Assembly: GCA_900618425.1 (NCBI GenBank)
Contig: UZAN01039458.1
Span: 139,153 to 164,961, forward strand
Source of the DNA: Echinostoma caproni
Taxonomy: Eukaryota > Platyhelminthes > Trematoda > Plagiorchiida > Echinostomatidae
Direction of reading: 5' to 3'
DNA: 25,809 nt
The translations under genes and the position numbers were made by a program. Shown here piece after piece: positions 1 through 9,464 of the stretch. Positions within the stretch are counted from its first letter, which is position 1. Each line of letters begins with the position of its first letter. Below the pieces are notes generated by a model that saw nothing but the letters and a program-made list of their open reading frames with translations, was not told the DNA's origin and did not search any database.

Positions 1-539
1 ACAAGCCCGATGAAAAAATCATTCTGATCCGCTTTTATGTTAGAATACAATAATCCGGAAATGTGTAAACCTCATTCACTGTCTAAGTCATTACCAAGCT
101 CCTCCTACCATACATACATACATAAATACATGCATACATACATACATACATGCATACACACCTATATAAGCAAATGTTTCCTCTCCAGTCGGTTTTTGTT
201 CCATTGGTTGTGTGCACTTGTAAGAGCCGACAGTATGAGAACATGATCCGCTGCACCCACGTACGCACAAGTATGGGTCCAAACGACTCTACCTGTCGCG
301 CCCGCTCTCTCTATCTCTCTAATTTGGTCAGAGGAGAAGGGATTAAATTTGACACGAATGAAGTTCGCAATCTTGTTTCTGTGACCGTGGTGATCAGAAG
401 TCGGAAATGCGTTGTTGTAAAGTCCACATTCATTTGAAGAAAAAAGAAATCAAACTAGAAAGTGTTCTACCGTGATTTAATGTTACTTTGGAATCCATTT
501 GTGCTGCCAGTCCACGGGGATCCGAACCTCAAGGATTAA
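1..539. other. Gene-less stretch with microsatellite
   Basis: No coding region is supported here. Open frames at 37-246 and 150-437 on the plus strand, and their minus-strand counterparts, run through the CATA repeat; their Tyr/His/Thr/Ile-rich or Cys/Met/Val-rich peptides are products of that repeat. A pyrimidine-rich patch (tctctctatctctct) lies near 305-320. I see nothing else to annotate. Confidence 0.6.
109..162. repeat. CATA tetranucleotide microsatellite
   Basis: The tract repeats the unit CATA/TACA with a few interruptions (aaata, atgca, caca). Period four is obvious by eye across the whole interval. Such tracts are common in eukaryotic intergenic DNA and vary in length between individuals. 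It also generates spurious open frames on both strands. Confidence 0.95.
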
Positions 540-735
540 ATGACGGCTGTTTCCAAACGATTAAGTACAACAACGTTTCCTCCTAATGACATGTGTGTTC
601 GAATCCCTTTCCCAGAGCTCCACCTTTTGCATACACTTGTGTCCCTGGGTAGTGTCTCAATTTCTCCAACTTCCCATCTCCCTGGAAGTCATTTTACATT
701 TGTTTACTCAATAAACGGAAGTAATTTTTATAATT
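540..735 (+). mobile_element. Candidate tRNA-derived SINE, copy 1
   Basis: A good match to a RNA polymerase III B box (gtgttcgaatccc, 595-607) is followed by about 90 bases of non-tRNA sequence and then a tail at 696-720 (acatttgtttactcaataaa). That tail resembles the tail of the element near 930-1130. The A box expected about 40-50 bases upstream is weak (near 540-555). Known SINE structure is a tRNA-like head, an unrelated body and a simple tail, and this fits with a decayed head. The alternative is chance B-box similarity; the shared tail is the main support. Confidence 0.4.
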
Positions 736-929
736 AGTGAATTTTTGCTAGTTCGGCAATGTAAGCACTTACGGACAATAGATACACTGATACAATGATA
801 CGTCATCTTTTTAATATCCCACTATCACGAATGAGTGATACGGCGCTCGCCTAACACTTAATTGGTGCTCGGGGATTTACCAATTAGTGAACGACTGTAT
901 GGTGCAGGATTAGTTTTTGTGATAGTGAT

Positions 930-1130
930 CATCCACTGATTGCGGTGGTGGCAAAGTGGTTATGTTTCCAACTCGTGACCTGTGAGTCCCGGATACGAAT
1001 CGCTCCATCGCCATCCGGCTTCCCAGGCAACCTTTGTATGGCCGCGGCCTCCTTCTTGAATGTTGATTGTACATTTGTATATCCTATAAATTAAGAGGAA
1101 GAAAAAAGACATTTATTTATTTATTATGTG
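930..1130 (+). mobile_element. Candidate tRNA-derived SINE, copy 2
   Basis: An A-box-like motif (tggcaaagtggtt, 949-961) and a B-box-like motif (ggatacgaatcgc, 991-1003) lie about 30 bases apart, as in tRNA promoters. A body follows, then a tail (acatttgtatatcctataaa, 1071-1090) resembling that of the copy at 540-735, then an AAG-rich stretch and a (TTTA)n tract at about 1109-1124. This is the structure of a tRNA-derived SINE. The intervening sequence does not fold as an intact tRNA, so it is not a functional tRNA gene. Confidence 0.55.
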
Positions 1131-2384
1131 AAACGATCATTCGTTTCGTCTTCAAACGTCTAGTTTACTTATTTCCACCTTCTGCTCAATGCCAATCCAA
1201 CTAGATTTAGTTAAAGTCTCCCAGCCTTGGAGTTTAGATTCCTGGCTGATTTTAATCGAATAGTAGCTCATTGGAAGTGTGGGATTTAACAATTCTACTG
1301 TGTGTAACATACTGATTTCTAACAGAGATACAAGAATGATAGATAAAATTTCCAATATTTGCGCCTCTCGTGGTTGTTCGAGATAAAGTCGTTGGTGGGA
1401 GAAAGTTTCTATTTCATTTTTGTGTGCTACTCGGTCACTCAGCTTCGTTCGGGATGCACTCTAGCCATTGCGAAAACAAGCGCGAACTACGGGAAAGTAG
1501 CGTTGTTCCAGATCAGCCAGTGGCCGGTTGGTTGGTTTATTTGCCTCTTCTGGAGAACCTTGCTGGGTAGATGAAACTCGAAAGTTGGTTTAGAGAGGGG
1601 ATGCAACCATGCAGTCTGTGGAAGCGATCCGGCCTCTTATACCCCGTGATTCTCGATAGTCCGGCAGATCTGAGGATCAACAACCAGCTAGTCAAAGAAA
1701 AATATATTCTTCCCCTAAAAGTACAGGAAGTTTAGCCTGACTACGCTCGAGAGTGTCTGAATCCAAAAGACTTAGCAAGCTAAGGTACAGCACTGAACTC
1801 ACGTATCGTTCAAAGTGAAGTAACTTCACCGGAAGTGGTATTGACTTAAACAAAGATTGAAGACCTAGGTAAAGAAGCAACATCAAGATATTGATGACCC
1901 TGGTGGAATCCAATCTAGAAAAGGAGAAGTGTGCATGGGCGAATGTTTCAAGCAACCAATGTCTGCAACTATGCAGAAACGGCAGACCAAGGATTATGAT
2001 AATTCTAGGGCCACTGCAAGGGCAATGGTCATATTCCCCTGTGGTCCGCATTCATCACGTCACAACACTACCAAAAGCTACGTTTTGTGTTTTGTTCGGA
2101 GAACCCTTACCAAGCAGAATACACAACACATTCTCAAGCGCTGCCACTGATCGCCCGAGACCGCTTATTTAGTGTACCTAAACCCACATACATCTGTGCT
2201 CTTGGTGAGAAGGGAGTTATAAACGTGGTCTTGGTCGTGCTCTATTCGATTATATTAAGTGATTCTGCACTGAATAAACAATGGCATTCAATTCGATCCG
2301 CGATACTCTCATGCAAACCGGTTCATCGACAAGTACACATGTGGCTACATCAACACCGAGGTAGGTGGTTGTGAGTTGTCTTTG
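1131..2384. other. Gene-less stretch, unrecognised
   Basis: Short open frames occur (1359-1574 plus, 1692-2051 minus, 1891-2172 plus, 2087-2374 plus). They overlap on opposite strands and show no domain or motif that I recognise. No convincing splice-bounded exon is seen. This may be older repeat sequence that has lost recognisable features. Confidence 0.5.
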
Positions 2385-2795
2385 GTTCAAGTTTGATGAC
2401 GAAATTTGCCTTCTCAAACAACACTCCGATATAGTACACAGCCAAACCGAAATTCGTCAACGAAACTATGTGCATTCTCACCCGTCCGGTTAGGATATGC
2501 TGACCTATGCTAAATGACTTCAAAGTTTTCTACTAATTTCAGTGTGGATGTTGTGGCACTTACATCGACAAAACAGAAAGTGATAACGTAGGTTGATAAG
2601 CCTGTATCTATAGATCCACATAAAGATAGCTGTCTTCAACAAAAGTTGCCAGCTTGTCAATTGGCAGACATTTAATGATCACAAAAGAAGATGTCAACCG
2701 AGAAAAGACCAATTAGAACAGACTGCTCGCGATCGCTGACGCGGTTGTAGTATACTGTTGGAAATCTCTCTTTTGTCAGCAAGAAGAACTGAACA
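2385..2795 (+). mobile_element. Penelope-like element fragment, GIY-YIG region (relic 3)
   Basis: In one reading frame, interrupted by stops, three blocks match the C-terminal endonuclease of Penelope-like elements: QCGCCGTYIDKTES (2540-2581), where the GIY-YIG core YIG has become YID; SIGRHLMITKEDVN (2657-2698), resembling the conserved block with a histidine followed by an Asp-Val; and LLAIADAVV (from 2723) with a downstream Cys-Gln. The blocks between them are shortened, which indicates internal deletion. In another frame FDDEICLL (2392-2415) could be the remains of the RT YVDD box, which is weaker. Known role: PLEs copy themselves through an RT fused to a GIY-YIG nuclease. This copy cannot encode protein. 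Confidence 0.6.
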
Positions 2796-2817
2796 CCACA
2801 CACACACACATACATAC
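2796..2817. repeat. CA dinucleotide / CATA microsatellite
   Basis: A run of CA dinucleotides passes into tacatac units. It lies at the 3' side of the PLE fragment and may be part of, or just beyond, its tail. Confidence 0.85.
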
Positions 2818-4000
2818 CTTACCTTGGTGAACCCTATCAAAATCTTTGACCATGTTTAGCTCTTTTTATGTGATCATTTACATAAATGATGTAATTGTTC
2901 GCAGTGCATACCAGCAGTGAACACGAAGGAAACTGTCTTGGGGCACAAACTGTTACACTATGGATCTCACTATTCGAATGGACTGCGAGAAAAGACTGTT
3001 TCAAATATGATGATTGTCCAATTTCTTCTGGCGTGATTTATTTCGATGGATTCGGCCGGAAATTACCAATAATTTATAAAAAATGGATTCAAAGTGCATT
3101 CAACGCAGTGCAATGCGGTAGTGACCTGCCGCCTCCATCAGAGTTAGTACACTTTGAGCAGGGAGCGGGATGGTCGAGGGTAACAATTCTAGTGAACAAC
3201 ACCTGATTTAATAAGGCTTGACAAATACAAGTTTCTCTTTTCCAGACCAACACAACACAACAACTGCTAACAGGTTTTGATCAAGGCTACCTGTGGTTAG
3301 GAAGTAACGACTGAGGACCCATTTTTCCCACAACGCCTTTATTCAACTTCAAACAGTAACAGATAAAGCACTTTTTAAAATTGAGCTATGTTGTCTGTGG
3401 TGATTTCTAGGTGTGTAATTTAATTCACATAAAATAATTTGTTCTCAGTAGGGTCAAACTTAGTGCTCGTTTAAAAGACGTGCACCATGGAGCCTGTCAG
3501 CGTCTGGCGACTTTCGGTAAGCCCTTGCCTCGGTGACGGATGAGCCACGTACGATCTAATGCTGATTTTTGGCAAGTTTCTCATAGTCAGACCGGATAAC
3601 TAACCCAAATGGTCAACCCTTCAGGTCAACAACTGCATGTGGCTCACGGATACTATTCCCGGTAGATTTGATGCAAACATATTGCTGATAATGCATAAAG
3701 GGAATAACACGTGTTAAATTCTCCAAAGGTTTTTCGGTGGTGATTAACGTATTGACTGTGCACCAGGAATAGACTTTCATTAGAGAACCAGATATCCCAG
3801 ACCTATTTTAGATGAATAGCCATAAACAGCATCATCGTTCATCCTTATGATGAAATTCTCCTCTGGAACTAAAGATACCCTTGGGTGGAAATGACCTTGG
3901 GTCAAGTTTTCAAGGATATTTATCCTTTATCCGACTATATCATTCTAATCTAGTTAACAGTCTAATTGAGAGCACGCGAAATTGACAATCAACATGAGTT
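2818..4000. other. Gene-less stretch with one unrecognised open frame
   Basis: The longest frame is 2895-3206 (plus, 103 codons). Its peptide has several Cys and Trp residues but no domain I recognise. Its first codon is not ATG (nearby bases are gtaattgttcg), so it is best read as an open stretch. The rest holds only short frames. No repeat family was identified. Confidence 0.45.
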
Positions 4001-4214
4001 CCACGTAGGTCATTTCACTTCTTTTATTTTTCAGAATGTTTAGAAGTGCATAGTCACCCCACTGATGCCGGTTCCCCGGTTCACTGTCACTCATAGTGCA
4101 TTCAAGGTAAGTTAGCATGTGTGAGAATGTGTAGGGATTGGGCCTATTTTGGGGGACGGGAAAAGAAAGCGGACCTCTATGGTCGATATGCAAAGTACAT
4201 AGTGCATACGCACC

Positions 4215-5023
4215 AATTCAAGCATTCTGGTCTGAGAAAATGTGATAGCATGATCGCCACTGTTGTCGGTTTGCTGCCATAGCCTTCAATGTCTTCAGTT
4301 ACAGAGTTTCCCGGACCCCAAGCCGGAGGATCAGAGACATATACTCTATCTAATATCTCTGTGTATTTCTTCATGCCTGGTCTCTACGTCATCTGTTGAC
4401 ATCCACGTGGTTTTCTTCAGTCTGGAACGGCCACTGCGGTAGGCGACCGTTAGACATCCGCGAAACCTCTTCTAGCCAACGAAGTCTAGTGAGCTGAATT
4501 CGCTGTGATGGTGAGTTCCTGTTAATTACGGTCTAAAGCACCCGACGACTTACTTCTAGGTTACCAGCCTGCTTAGTCCATCCCACCTGGGCCAGACTAC
4601 GTAAGCATCGATTGTCGAACACCACTAAGCGAAAGATTTCTTCTATTTCCAAATTCAAGGTCTCACAAACTTAAAGCAGAACTGATAATACAGTGGCTCA
4701 ATAAACGGGACTTTTTAACTTCAGTGAAACGTCACGTTATCGCCACAGATCTTTTGGTCTTGCATTCACTGCTCGATCCTTGGAAATGCCAGCTGCTATC
4801 CCCTTTGATGCGCTACCGTCGTTTGTCACGAGCTATCCAAGTACGGGAAGCAGTCGACTGCAGCTAATTCCTGACCTTCTAGTTTCAGAACAGAACTCGG
4901 TGACACCCAGTCCTGTAGCATCACTTTGCACTTTGAAGGTGCAATGCACATGCTGAACTGATCGACAGCACTTGCTAATCTGTCACGTGCTATTTGTGCA
5001 TCCCACATACATTCGAACAGCAT
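4215..5023 (-). pseudogene. RTE-like RT thumb and C-terminal domain, broken
   Basis: A 65-codon frame (5023-4826) carries AQIARDRLASAVDQF and APSKCKVMLQDW, then ends near the position of the conserved YLGS turn. After a +1 shift a second long frame (about 4820-4430) reads DLWR, RDVSLKLKSPVY, VLSVLL, VFDNRCLRSLAQVGW (about 4582-4626) and RLRWLEEVSRMS, with in-frame stops. It ends in the terminal QQWRSC block (about 4248-4268). These are the thumb and C-terminal segments that follow the RT in this family. An AATAAA lies on the minus strand just downstream (near 4020-4030), which could belong to the element's 3' end. Confidence 0.8.
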
Positions 5024-5625
5024 ACTCTAGGTTGCACATCGTTTCTCCAGCTGCCCGTTCAATACCAACATGGTGGTGACTACTAAGTACATTCTCCAGT
5101 AATTTATCTATCAAGAAATTGATCAGAAAGAGTGATTTAGGGCATTCCTGACGAACACCGCTGCTAGTTGCGAACGGCCTATTCAGTTGGCCGTAGACCG
5201 CAACGCTAACAGAAGTATGCAGGTAGAGTGACCTCAATGGTTTTACATAATTCTGCAGCATGCCTTTGCGAAGGAGCGAACCAATAAGGGATTCGCGGTC
5301 AACTGAGTCGAAGGTTTCTTTTAGGTCAAGGAACACAACGACCGTTGGTCGACGGTGGCTTAACGCAAGAACTTGACACAGCATGAAGATTTAATTGATA
5401 CAACCACAACCTGGTCGGAATCCCGCTTGTTTTTCACGGATATTTGTCTTCCTGAAGGGGGTCTGACGAAGAAGTATAACTTTGGTGATGATTGGGATCA
5501 AACTTATCCCACGCTGGTTTGCACAGTTGTTGTGTGGTCCCTTCTTGAAAATTGGAGTGATCAGTGATTCGCTCCAGGAATGCGCTCCTGTGATTATATA
5601 TTATTCATTAAATCAGTATTGAAAT
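4983..5625 (-). pseudogene. RTE-like reverse transcriptase, broken, YADD lost
   Basis: Motifs in order on the minus strand: SLITPIFKKG (about 5536-5570), NQRGIS, QAGFRPGCGC (about 5400-5440), then the 133-codon frame 5384-4983 with FLDLKETFDSVDR (about 5296-5334; palm motif A with Asp) and SSGVRQECPKS (about 5134-5167; normally QGCP). Next should come the catalytic YADD box, usually in the context LEYADD. Here LEYA (about 5020-5031) runs straight into VRMYVG, so both aspartates of motif C are gone, probably by a small deletion with a frame change, because the downstream AQIARDRLASAV block resumes in another frame. RT activity is therefore impossible even if the stops were ignored. It would have performed target-primed reverse transcription. 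Confidence 0.85.
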
Positions 5626-5996
5626 CTACGAAGTCTTCGACCCCATCTTGAAAAGATTAGGAAGAAGCCCTTTAGGTCCTGTTGTTTTTCCTTTCTTTAG
5701 AGTTTGGATGCAAGATCGTACTTCTGCTCCAGTATGAGGTTCACATGATACTGTCCACGGCGCCTTAACTACAACCGACGAGATGGTCTGATTGGTGCCT
5801 GGCCATCTTAACTGTTCCTTGAGATACCCTACCCATCGGTATAGCCGTTGTTCCCTATTGTGAACAGTGTGTCCACTTTTGTCGGAGATTTTCTGACTAA
5901 CTGGAGCTCGCCGATCTCCGGTTTCGCCTATCACTTGGAACATTCTTTGTCTATTCTCTGATGCGGTTGCCAGGGTGTCCAGCAGCTAAGCAGGCG
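5626..5996 (-). pseudogene. RTE-like element: linker between endonuclease and RT
   Basis: A 105-codon frame (5943-5626) continues an upstream in-frame stretch with SENRQRMFQVIGETGDR. It then has KISDKSG, a segment of the type EQRLYRWVGYLKEQL, and ends with GAEVRSCIQTLKKGKTTGP before FKMG. In related elements this segment precedes the RT fingers and ends in a conserved Lys-Gly-Pro-rich turn. The frame stops just after FKMGSKTS, and the next RT motif (SLITPIF) follows about 60 bases on in a shifted frame. The protein would have been part of the cytoplasmic/nuclear retrotransposition complex; here it is non-functional. Confidence 0.75.
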
Positions 5997-6009
5997 AACG
6001 ATTTGGTTT

Positions 6010-6231
6010 TTAAACCAAAGCCTCTAGTTTTAACAAGACCCCGACTGCAGTGCAGCGGGTAATGTGAAGTGAACACCCAATTACTTGGAACGATGACCCC
6101 ACCATTTTACTGACTAAGGCTCCGCTTTGCATGGAACTCTCAACCTGGAGGACCAAGAGGCTAGACTTTGTCAGATATTTACTCTCTGACTTTCTATGCA
6201 TGATAAGACCTCCTGGCTTGATAAAAGCCAT
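6010..6231 (-). other. Unrecognised open frame beside RTE copy 1
   Basis: A 73-codon minus-strand frame lies directly upstream of the RTE linker, where the APE endonuclease would be expected. Its peptide (with LVLQVESSMQSGALVSKMV) shows none of the endonuclease signatures I would look for. It begins with an ATG near 6231. It could be a different repeat into which the RTE inserted, or an unrelated 5' extension. Function unknown. Confidence 0.3.
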
Positions 6232-6239
6232 CCTGTGTA

Positions 6240-6815
6240 GCCCGTTGGATCATAGAAGTGCACAAGCAGTCACACCATATCAAGGTGCTGTCTCTTCGTG
6301 ACCTGAAGGAATACATGAACGTACTGTTTAACGCCTAAGGTGATTGAACAGTCAGGACTGAGCACATTACTGCCCGGTTAGAGCAGAAAAAGCTATAGGT
6401 CTAAATTCAGTTTGATGCTCCCCATCAGGCACTGTGTATCAATAACAACTACTTGAATTCCCTCAGCTATTAGATTTCGAGATTTGCTTCTCCGATTGGT
6501 CTCTCCTCCACCCACACATGATACTTACCAGCTGAGATAAATATATTCCCCATATATTATTATTGCACACTCGAAGAACGAAAAGGTTTGTTTTCGGTGA
6601 TTCGTTCACTGTGTAATATGTGACATTTCATTACATAATGGTTGGTGGGAAAAGCCTAATTACAGAGCGAGACGAAAAATCACACTCCAGTTCCCTGACA
6701 GGATGTTGCTCACATATTAACCTTAGTTTGAGTCATTAGAGGTGGTGTGGGGATGCCTGCATCGTGTGCGACAGTAGTCAGGGAAAACCGAGCGTTTTCA
6801 CGAATTGTTTTGAGA
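6240..6815. other. Gene-less stretch, unrecognised
   Basis: No open frame of note and no motif I recognise on either strand. On the minus strand this lies beyond the GIY-YIG end of PLE relic 1, so part of it could be that element's 3' untranslated region. Confidence 0.5.
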
Positions 6816-6829
6816 CGCAAAGGAAAGTC

Positions 6830-7110
6830 TTCATCTAGGCGGATTCCGATCTCGTCAACTGTAGTCGCCTAACATCCACCGCCACATTACCCCGTAGTTT
6901 GATTTCACATGGTGTGAAACGATCGACCTATTGATGGTCCCAGTCACCCCACAATTCAGTCAACCTGGGTGTGGCTCGCGGACTCCTTCGGATTAACATC
7001 TGCCCGTAGGGCCAATATATCTCGTCCCAGAGGGACAGATACATGAGCAACCGCAGAAACAAGCTGGAGAGACATGGAATCCCTCCTTGAGTTGGAAACA
7101 AAATAGCTGC
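6830..7110 (-). pseudogene. Penelope-like GIY-YIG endonuclease domain, broken
   Basis: A Cys-rich lead-in (CICPSGTR) runs straight into YIGPTGRC (about 7005-7045), where family members have YIGRT followed by an Arg-rich helix. The helix is split by a frameshift and its continuation reads VREPHPG, corresponding to the EHxPxWL block. Further on SIVSH (near 6910-6925) matches the conserved S-I-x-x-H block. The order and spacing match the endonuclease of the relic at 15480-15960, which supports homology. Stops interrupt it at three or more points. In an active element this domain nicks the target DNA. Confidence 0.75.
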
Positions 7111-7239
7111 CTGAAGACAAACACACAGAGAATCGTTGCTGCAAAACATGATTTTTTCCTCAGCTGCAATCATTTTGTGTTATCACCCTTTTAAGGGAGC
7201 CATTTGCGCACTGATTTCCTGTCAGCCGCAGTGAACTTG

Positions 7240-8170
7240 TTTGCTAACCGGTTAGGCCTCAAAGTGTTGTTTATGAATCGACCTATGTATCCGTTCTAAA
7301 GGAAAACTTCTTGAATGGACCTCAGTTCAGACAGACTTTGACACTGGTTATTACCCTACGATGGTTTCCTGTGGATGCTGTGCTGGTTGGTCCGGTCTGA
7401 CCGACGACTTGGTAGAAAGTCTTGGAATGCGATTCGCTAACTCCCTTCTTTCTCTACAGTGAACTTTATGTTTGATTGAACGCAGGTAAATACTCTCAAG
7501 GGTCTAAGTAGACTCAGACTATCATCGATAAAACATGATACATCACCAACTTATAGATCGTAAAATGTTAAACTATGAGCTTTCCATTTGAGAATGCTAT
7601 TCTCAAGCTTATCCATGAAAACATCTGCAAAAGGTGGACCAAGGGGAAACCTCTTTTCTAGCCCACCGGTTTAGAGATATATCTTGTCGGTGAATTTGAT
7701 TTCGCCAACTGGTATTCCAGTTGCACAATTATTACTTCGCATGTGTTCATATGTGTATTCACCAAATTCAGCTATGGGAACTTTTGTGAAAAGGGAACAG
7801 ATATCGTTTGGTATCACGTGTAGTTTCTCTATGTTTAAGCCTTTACTACGCAATTGGTAAGTTGCACTCTCACGGATCTCAGGATCATTGTAATCCACTT
7901 CATGACATGACATGATAAAAAGAGTTACATATGTCTAGGATTGATTAGAGTGTTAGTCCATCTTTATGTATCTTTGGTAATCCACAGAGTCTTGGGATAA
8001 TCGTTGCAGTTTGTGGCATTTGTTGAAATCTGGTGGTGTCTGTCGCATCTCTTTGTTCTGGGAACCGAGGGGTTTTTCACAATGACTTTTCTATTTGTTC
8101 CGTTTTTATCTTTCTCTCTAGCTATTATCTGAATGTTGCTGGAGCCTCTAATTACTCTCTTCACTTTTTG
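7240..8170 (-). pseudogene. Penelope-like reverse transcriptase, broken
   Basis: GLPKIHKDGL is the diagnostic N-terminal RT block of Penelope elements and is well preserved. The 80-codon frame 7913-7671 follows, with SLFTKVPI (the palm block normally FDVVSLFTKVPI) and IPVGEIKF (normally IPVDELKFLLKL). After a stop and frame change comes KRFPLGPPFADVFMDKLE, corresponding to MGSPLGPLLADVFMGKLE-type sequence, so one glycine-serine has been replaced. The YVDD box is reduced to something like VGDV near 7530-7550. At least three frame changes are needed to follow the domain. No activity is possible. Confidence 0.8.
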
Positions 8171-8240
8171 TTGATGTTATCTTATCCATTCCAAATGGCT
8201 ATTCTGGTGCCTCGAAAAAATCACATTGCATTTTTCCCTG

Positions 8241-8518
8241 CGCATGTTCCGAGTTGAGGTTAAAAACTCCTCAGCCTGTGATTTACTCTCCTTGCGTTTG
8301 TGGCAAATGATGACCAGGGTGGATTACAGATCTTCCACGATTAGTGAGGCATGCGAGAGCACACGTAACGTTTTCGAACTCTACCCAGAGATCGATTCAC
8401 TTGCAGCGAAATAACGAAATTTTGATCCTGGTGAAAACACTTCACGTAAACTGTTATCCAGTGTCAAAGATGGAAATTATAAACATATTTTTCAGGGTTG
8501 ACTGGGAGCTCATTAGTG
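8241..8518. other. Short unassigned stretch between PLE relic and LTR
   Basis: Only overlapping short frames are seen. If the LTR at 8519-8888 were a 5' LTR on the minus strand, a primer-binding site would be expected just below 8519. I see no clear match to a tRNA 3' end there, which argues for a solo or 3' LTR. Confidence 0.4.
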
Positions 8519-8888
8519 TGTTATGTTGGACCGACCAGTTTCTGTGGTGTTTGATATTTAAATTCCCCTTGCTGTACCCGTACAGGGCTTTCTCGATACT
8601 GGATTCTCCGCGGATCGTCCATCGGTAACGTTTCTCGTCCAGATAGGAACTCTACAGGTAACGAAATAGAACACAGCTGGAAGCACGTAGGAATTTGTTT
8701 ATTATGGTTATTTATAGGGAAGAGAGAGAACGTGGGAATGAATATATTCAGTGATTGGTTGACTTGATTGTTGTCAACCGTCTTCATTGGTTGGCGGTTC
8801 CAACCAGTCACCTGAGTTCGTCAATCCATTTTCTGACTGTTTGTCTCGCTACAAAGCACTTCTCAGGGAACATGCTGTCTCCCTGACA
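8519..8888 (-). mobile_element. Candidate solo or 3' LTR (Gypsy-like)
   Basis: On the minus strand the segment begins TGTCAGGGAGACA at 8888, directly after a purine-rich tract. It contains a TATA-like TATAAATAA (8708-8716) and an AATAAA (8698-8703), and could end at ...CCAACATAACA (8519). TG...CA ends, an internal promoter/polyA pair and an upstream polypurine tract are the standard layout of an LTR. There is a short inverted repeat at the start (TCAGGGA ... TCCCTGA). The bases beside the proposed ends (cccct and tagtg) do not form a target duplication, so the lower boundary is uncertain. No gag-pol motifs were found on either side. Confidence 0.4.
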
Positions 8889-8907
8889 CCCCTCACTTGC
8901 CTTCGAC
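8889..8907 (-). other. Candidate polypurine tract
   Basis: On the minus strand the bases just before the TGTCAGG start read GAAGGCAAGTGAGGGG, almost all purine. In LTR elements the plus-strand primer lies exactly here, immediately 5' of the 3' LTR. Its position is the main reason for calling 8519-8888 a 3' LTR. Confidence 0.35.
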
Positions 8908-9464
8908 CGATTTAACAAACGTTTTTAAACGTCAGCGATAATCAGGCAACAACATATCAAGCACATGAATAGTTTTGACAAAATTCCAATTCAGTTCTTC
9001 CAGAGGTTGTCCCATTCACCAGGAGTGTGTCGTTTTAAGGTTGAGTTTGCAATATAAATCCGGCTTCGTCCTTAGAGCACAGTAAAGGTTTTGGGGGCAG
9101 AGGGTAACTGATGATTCTTCACACTTTCATCAATAAATCGAACTCATGTCTGCACCACAGCCAACTTCATAAGGCACTTAACGTATTGTTGGTTCAGGGA
9201 GTATAATTGGGTGTTTGGCTTGTTCTCATTGACCAAATAAACCATCATGACCTGTGGGACAAGTTTGATAATCACAGACATATTGTGCGCACGAACCCGG
9301 TGCGCAAATCAGTGATTGATATGAATAGCCTGTGCTCAGCAGATCTCAATTAAAGACGAAGCGATAAAAAGATCCTGCGACCGCACGAAACCAGTGATTC
9401 ACTGTCCCCGTCTGACTCGCACTTGCTGGCGACAACTGAACTGGGATAATTGATATTGTTTCAG
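8908..9464. other. Gene-less stretch, unrecognised
   Basis: If the LTR call is right, this would be the 3' internal end of the element on the minus strand, but I found no integrase or RT motif. It may be flanking DNA beside a solo LTR. Confidence 0.4.

Larger units (their letters stand above)
4215..6000 (-). mobile_element. RTE-like non-LTR retrotransposon, decayed copy 1
   Basis: Read on the minus strand, this carries the linker, reverse transcriptase and C-terminal domain of a non-LTR retrotransposon of the kind common in flatworms (RTE/SR2-like by motif pattern; the clade call is from memory of the family). Order: linker ending ASENRQRMFQVIGE (near 5930-5965), RT fingers with ITPIFKKG and QAGFRPG, palm FLDLKETFDSVDR, SSGVRQECPKS, the SKCKVMLQDW block, VFDNRCLRSLAQVGW, and the terminal QQWRSC. 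The motifs fall in several frames separated by stops and small indels, so the copy is dead. No upstream APE-type endonuclease was recognised, which suggests 5' truncation or replacement near 6000. The 3' end near 4215 is estimated from the end of the conserved C-terminus. Confidence 0.85.
6820..8240 (-). mobile_element. Penelope-like element, decayed RT plus GIY-YIG (relic 1)
   Basis: On the minus strand the Penelope order is preserved: PRLCGLPKIHKDGL (about 7948-7999), SLFTKVPI (about 7774-7797), PLGPPFADVFMDKLE (about 7603-7647), a degraded YVDD region, NIKFTVEKEG (about 7443-7472), RKPS plus a following block near 7350, and finally a GIY-YIG domain (about 6890-7060). The blocks sit in different frames with stops between them, so the copy is dead. 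Known biology: PLE RTs are related to telomerase and use a C-terminal GIY-YIG nuclease for integration. The N-terminal part above 8240 was not recognised, so the copy looks 5' truncated. Spacing between motifs is close to that of a full RT-endonuclease fusion. Confidence 0.85.

Noticed and set aside
37..282. Several overlapping frames on both strands with His/Tyr/Thr or Cys/Met/Val repeats
   Set aside because: They are translations of the CATA microsatellite and have no other support.
949..1003. Functional tRNA gene
   Set aside because: A and B boxes are present but the acceptor and other stems do not pair convincingly, so a SINE head is the better reading. The same applies near 20.35 and 25.3 kb.
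5373..5567. 64-codon plus-strand frame
   Set aside because: It lies antisense to the RT fingers and palm of RTE-like copy 1 and is a shadow frame.
8033..8257. 74-codon hydrophobic plus-strand frame
   Set aside because: It lies antisense to the 5' part of PLE relic 1; the hydrophobic look comes from T-rich antisense sequence.
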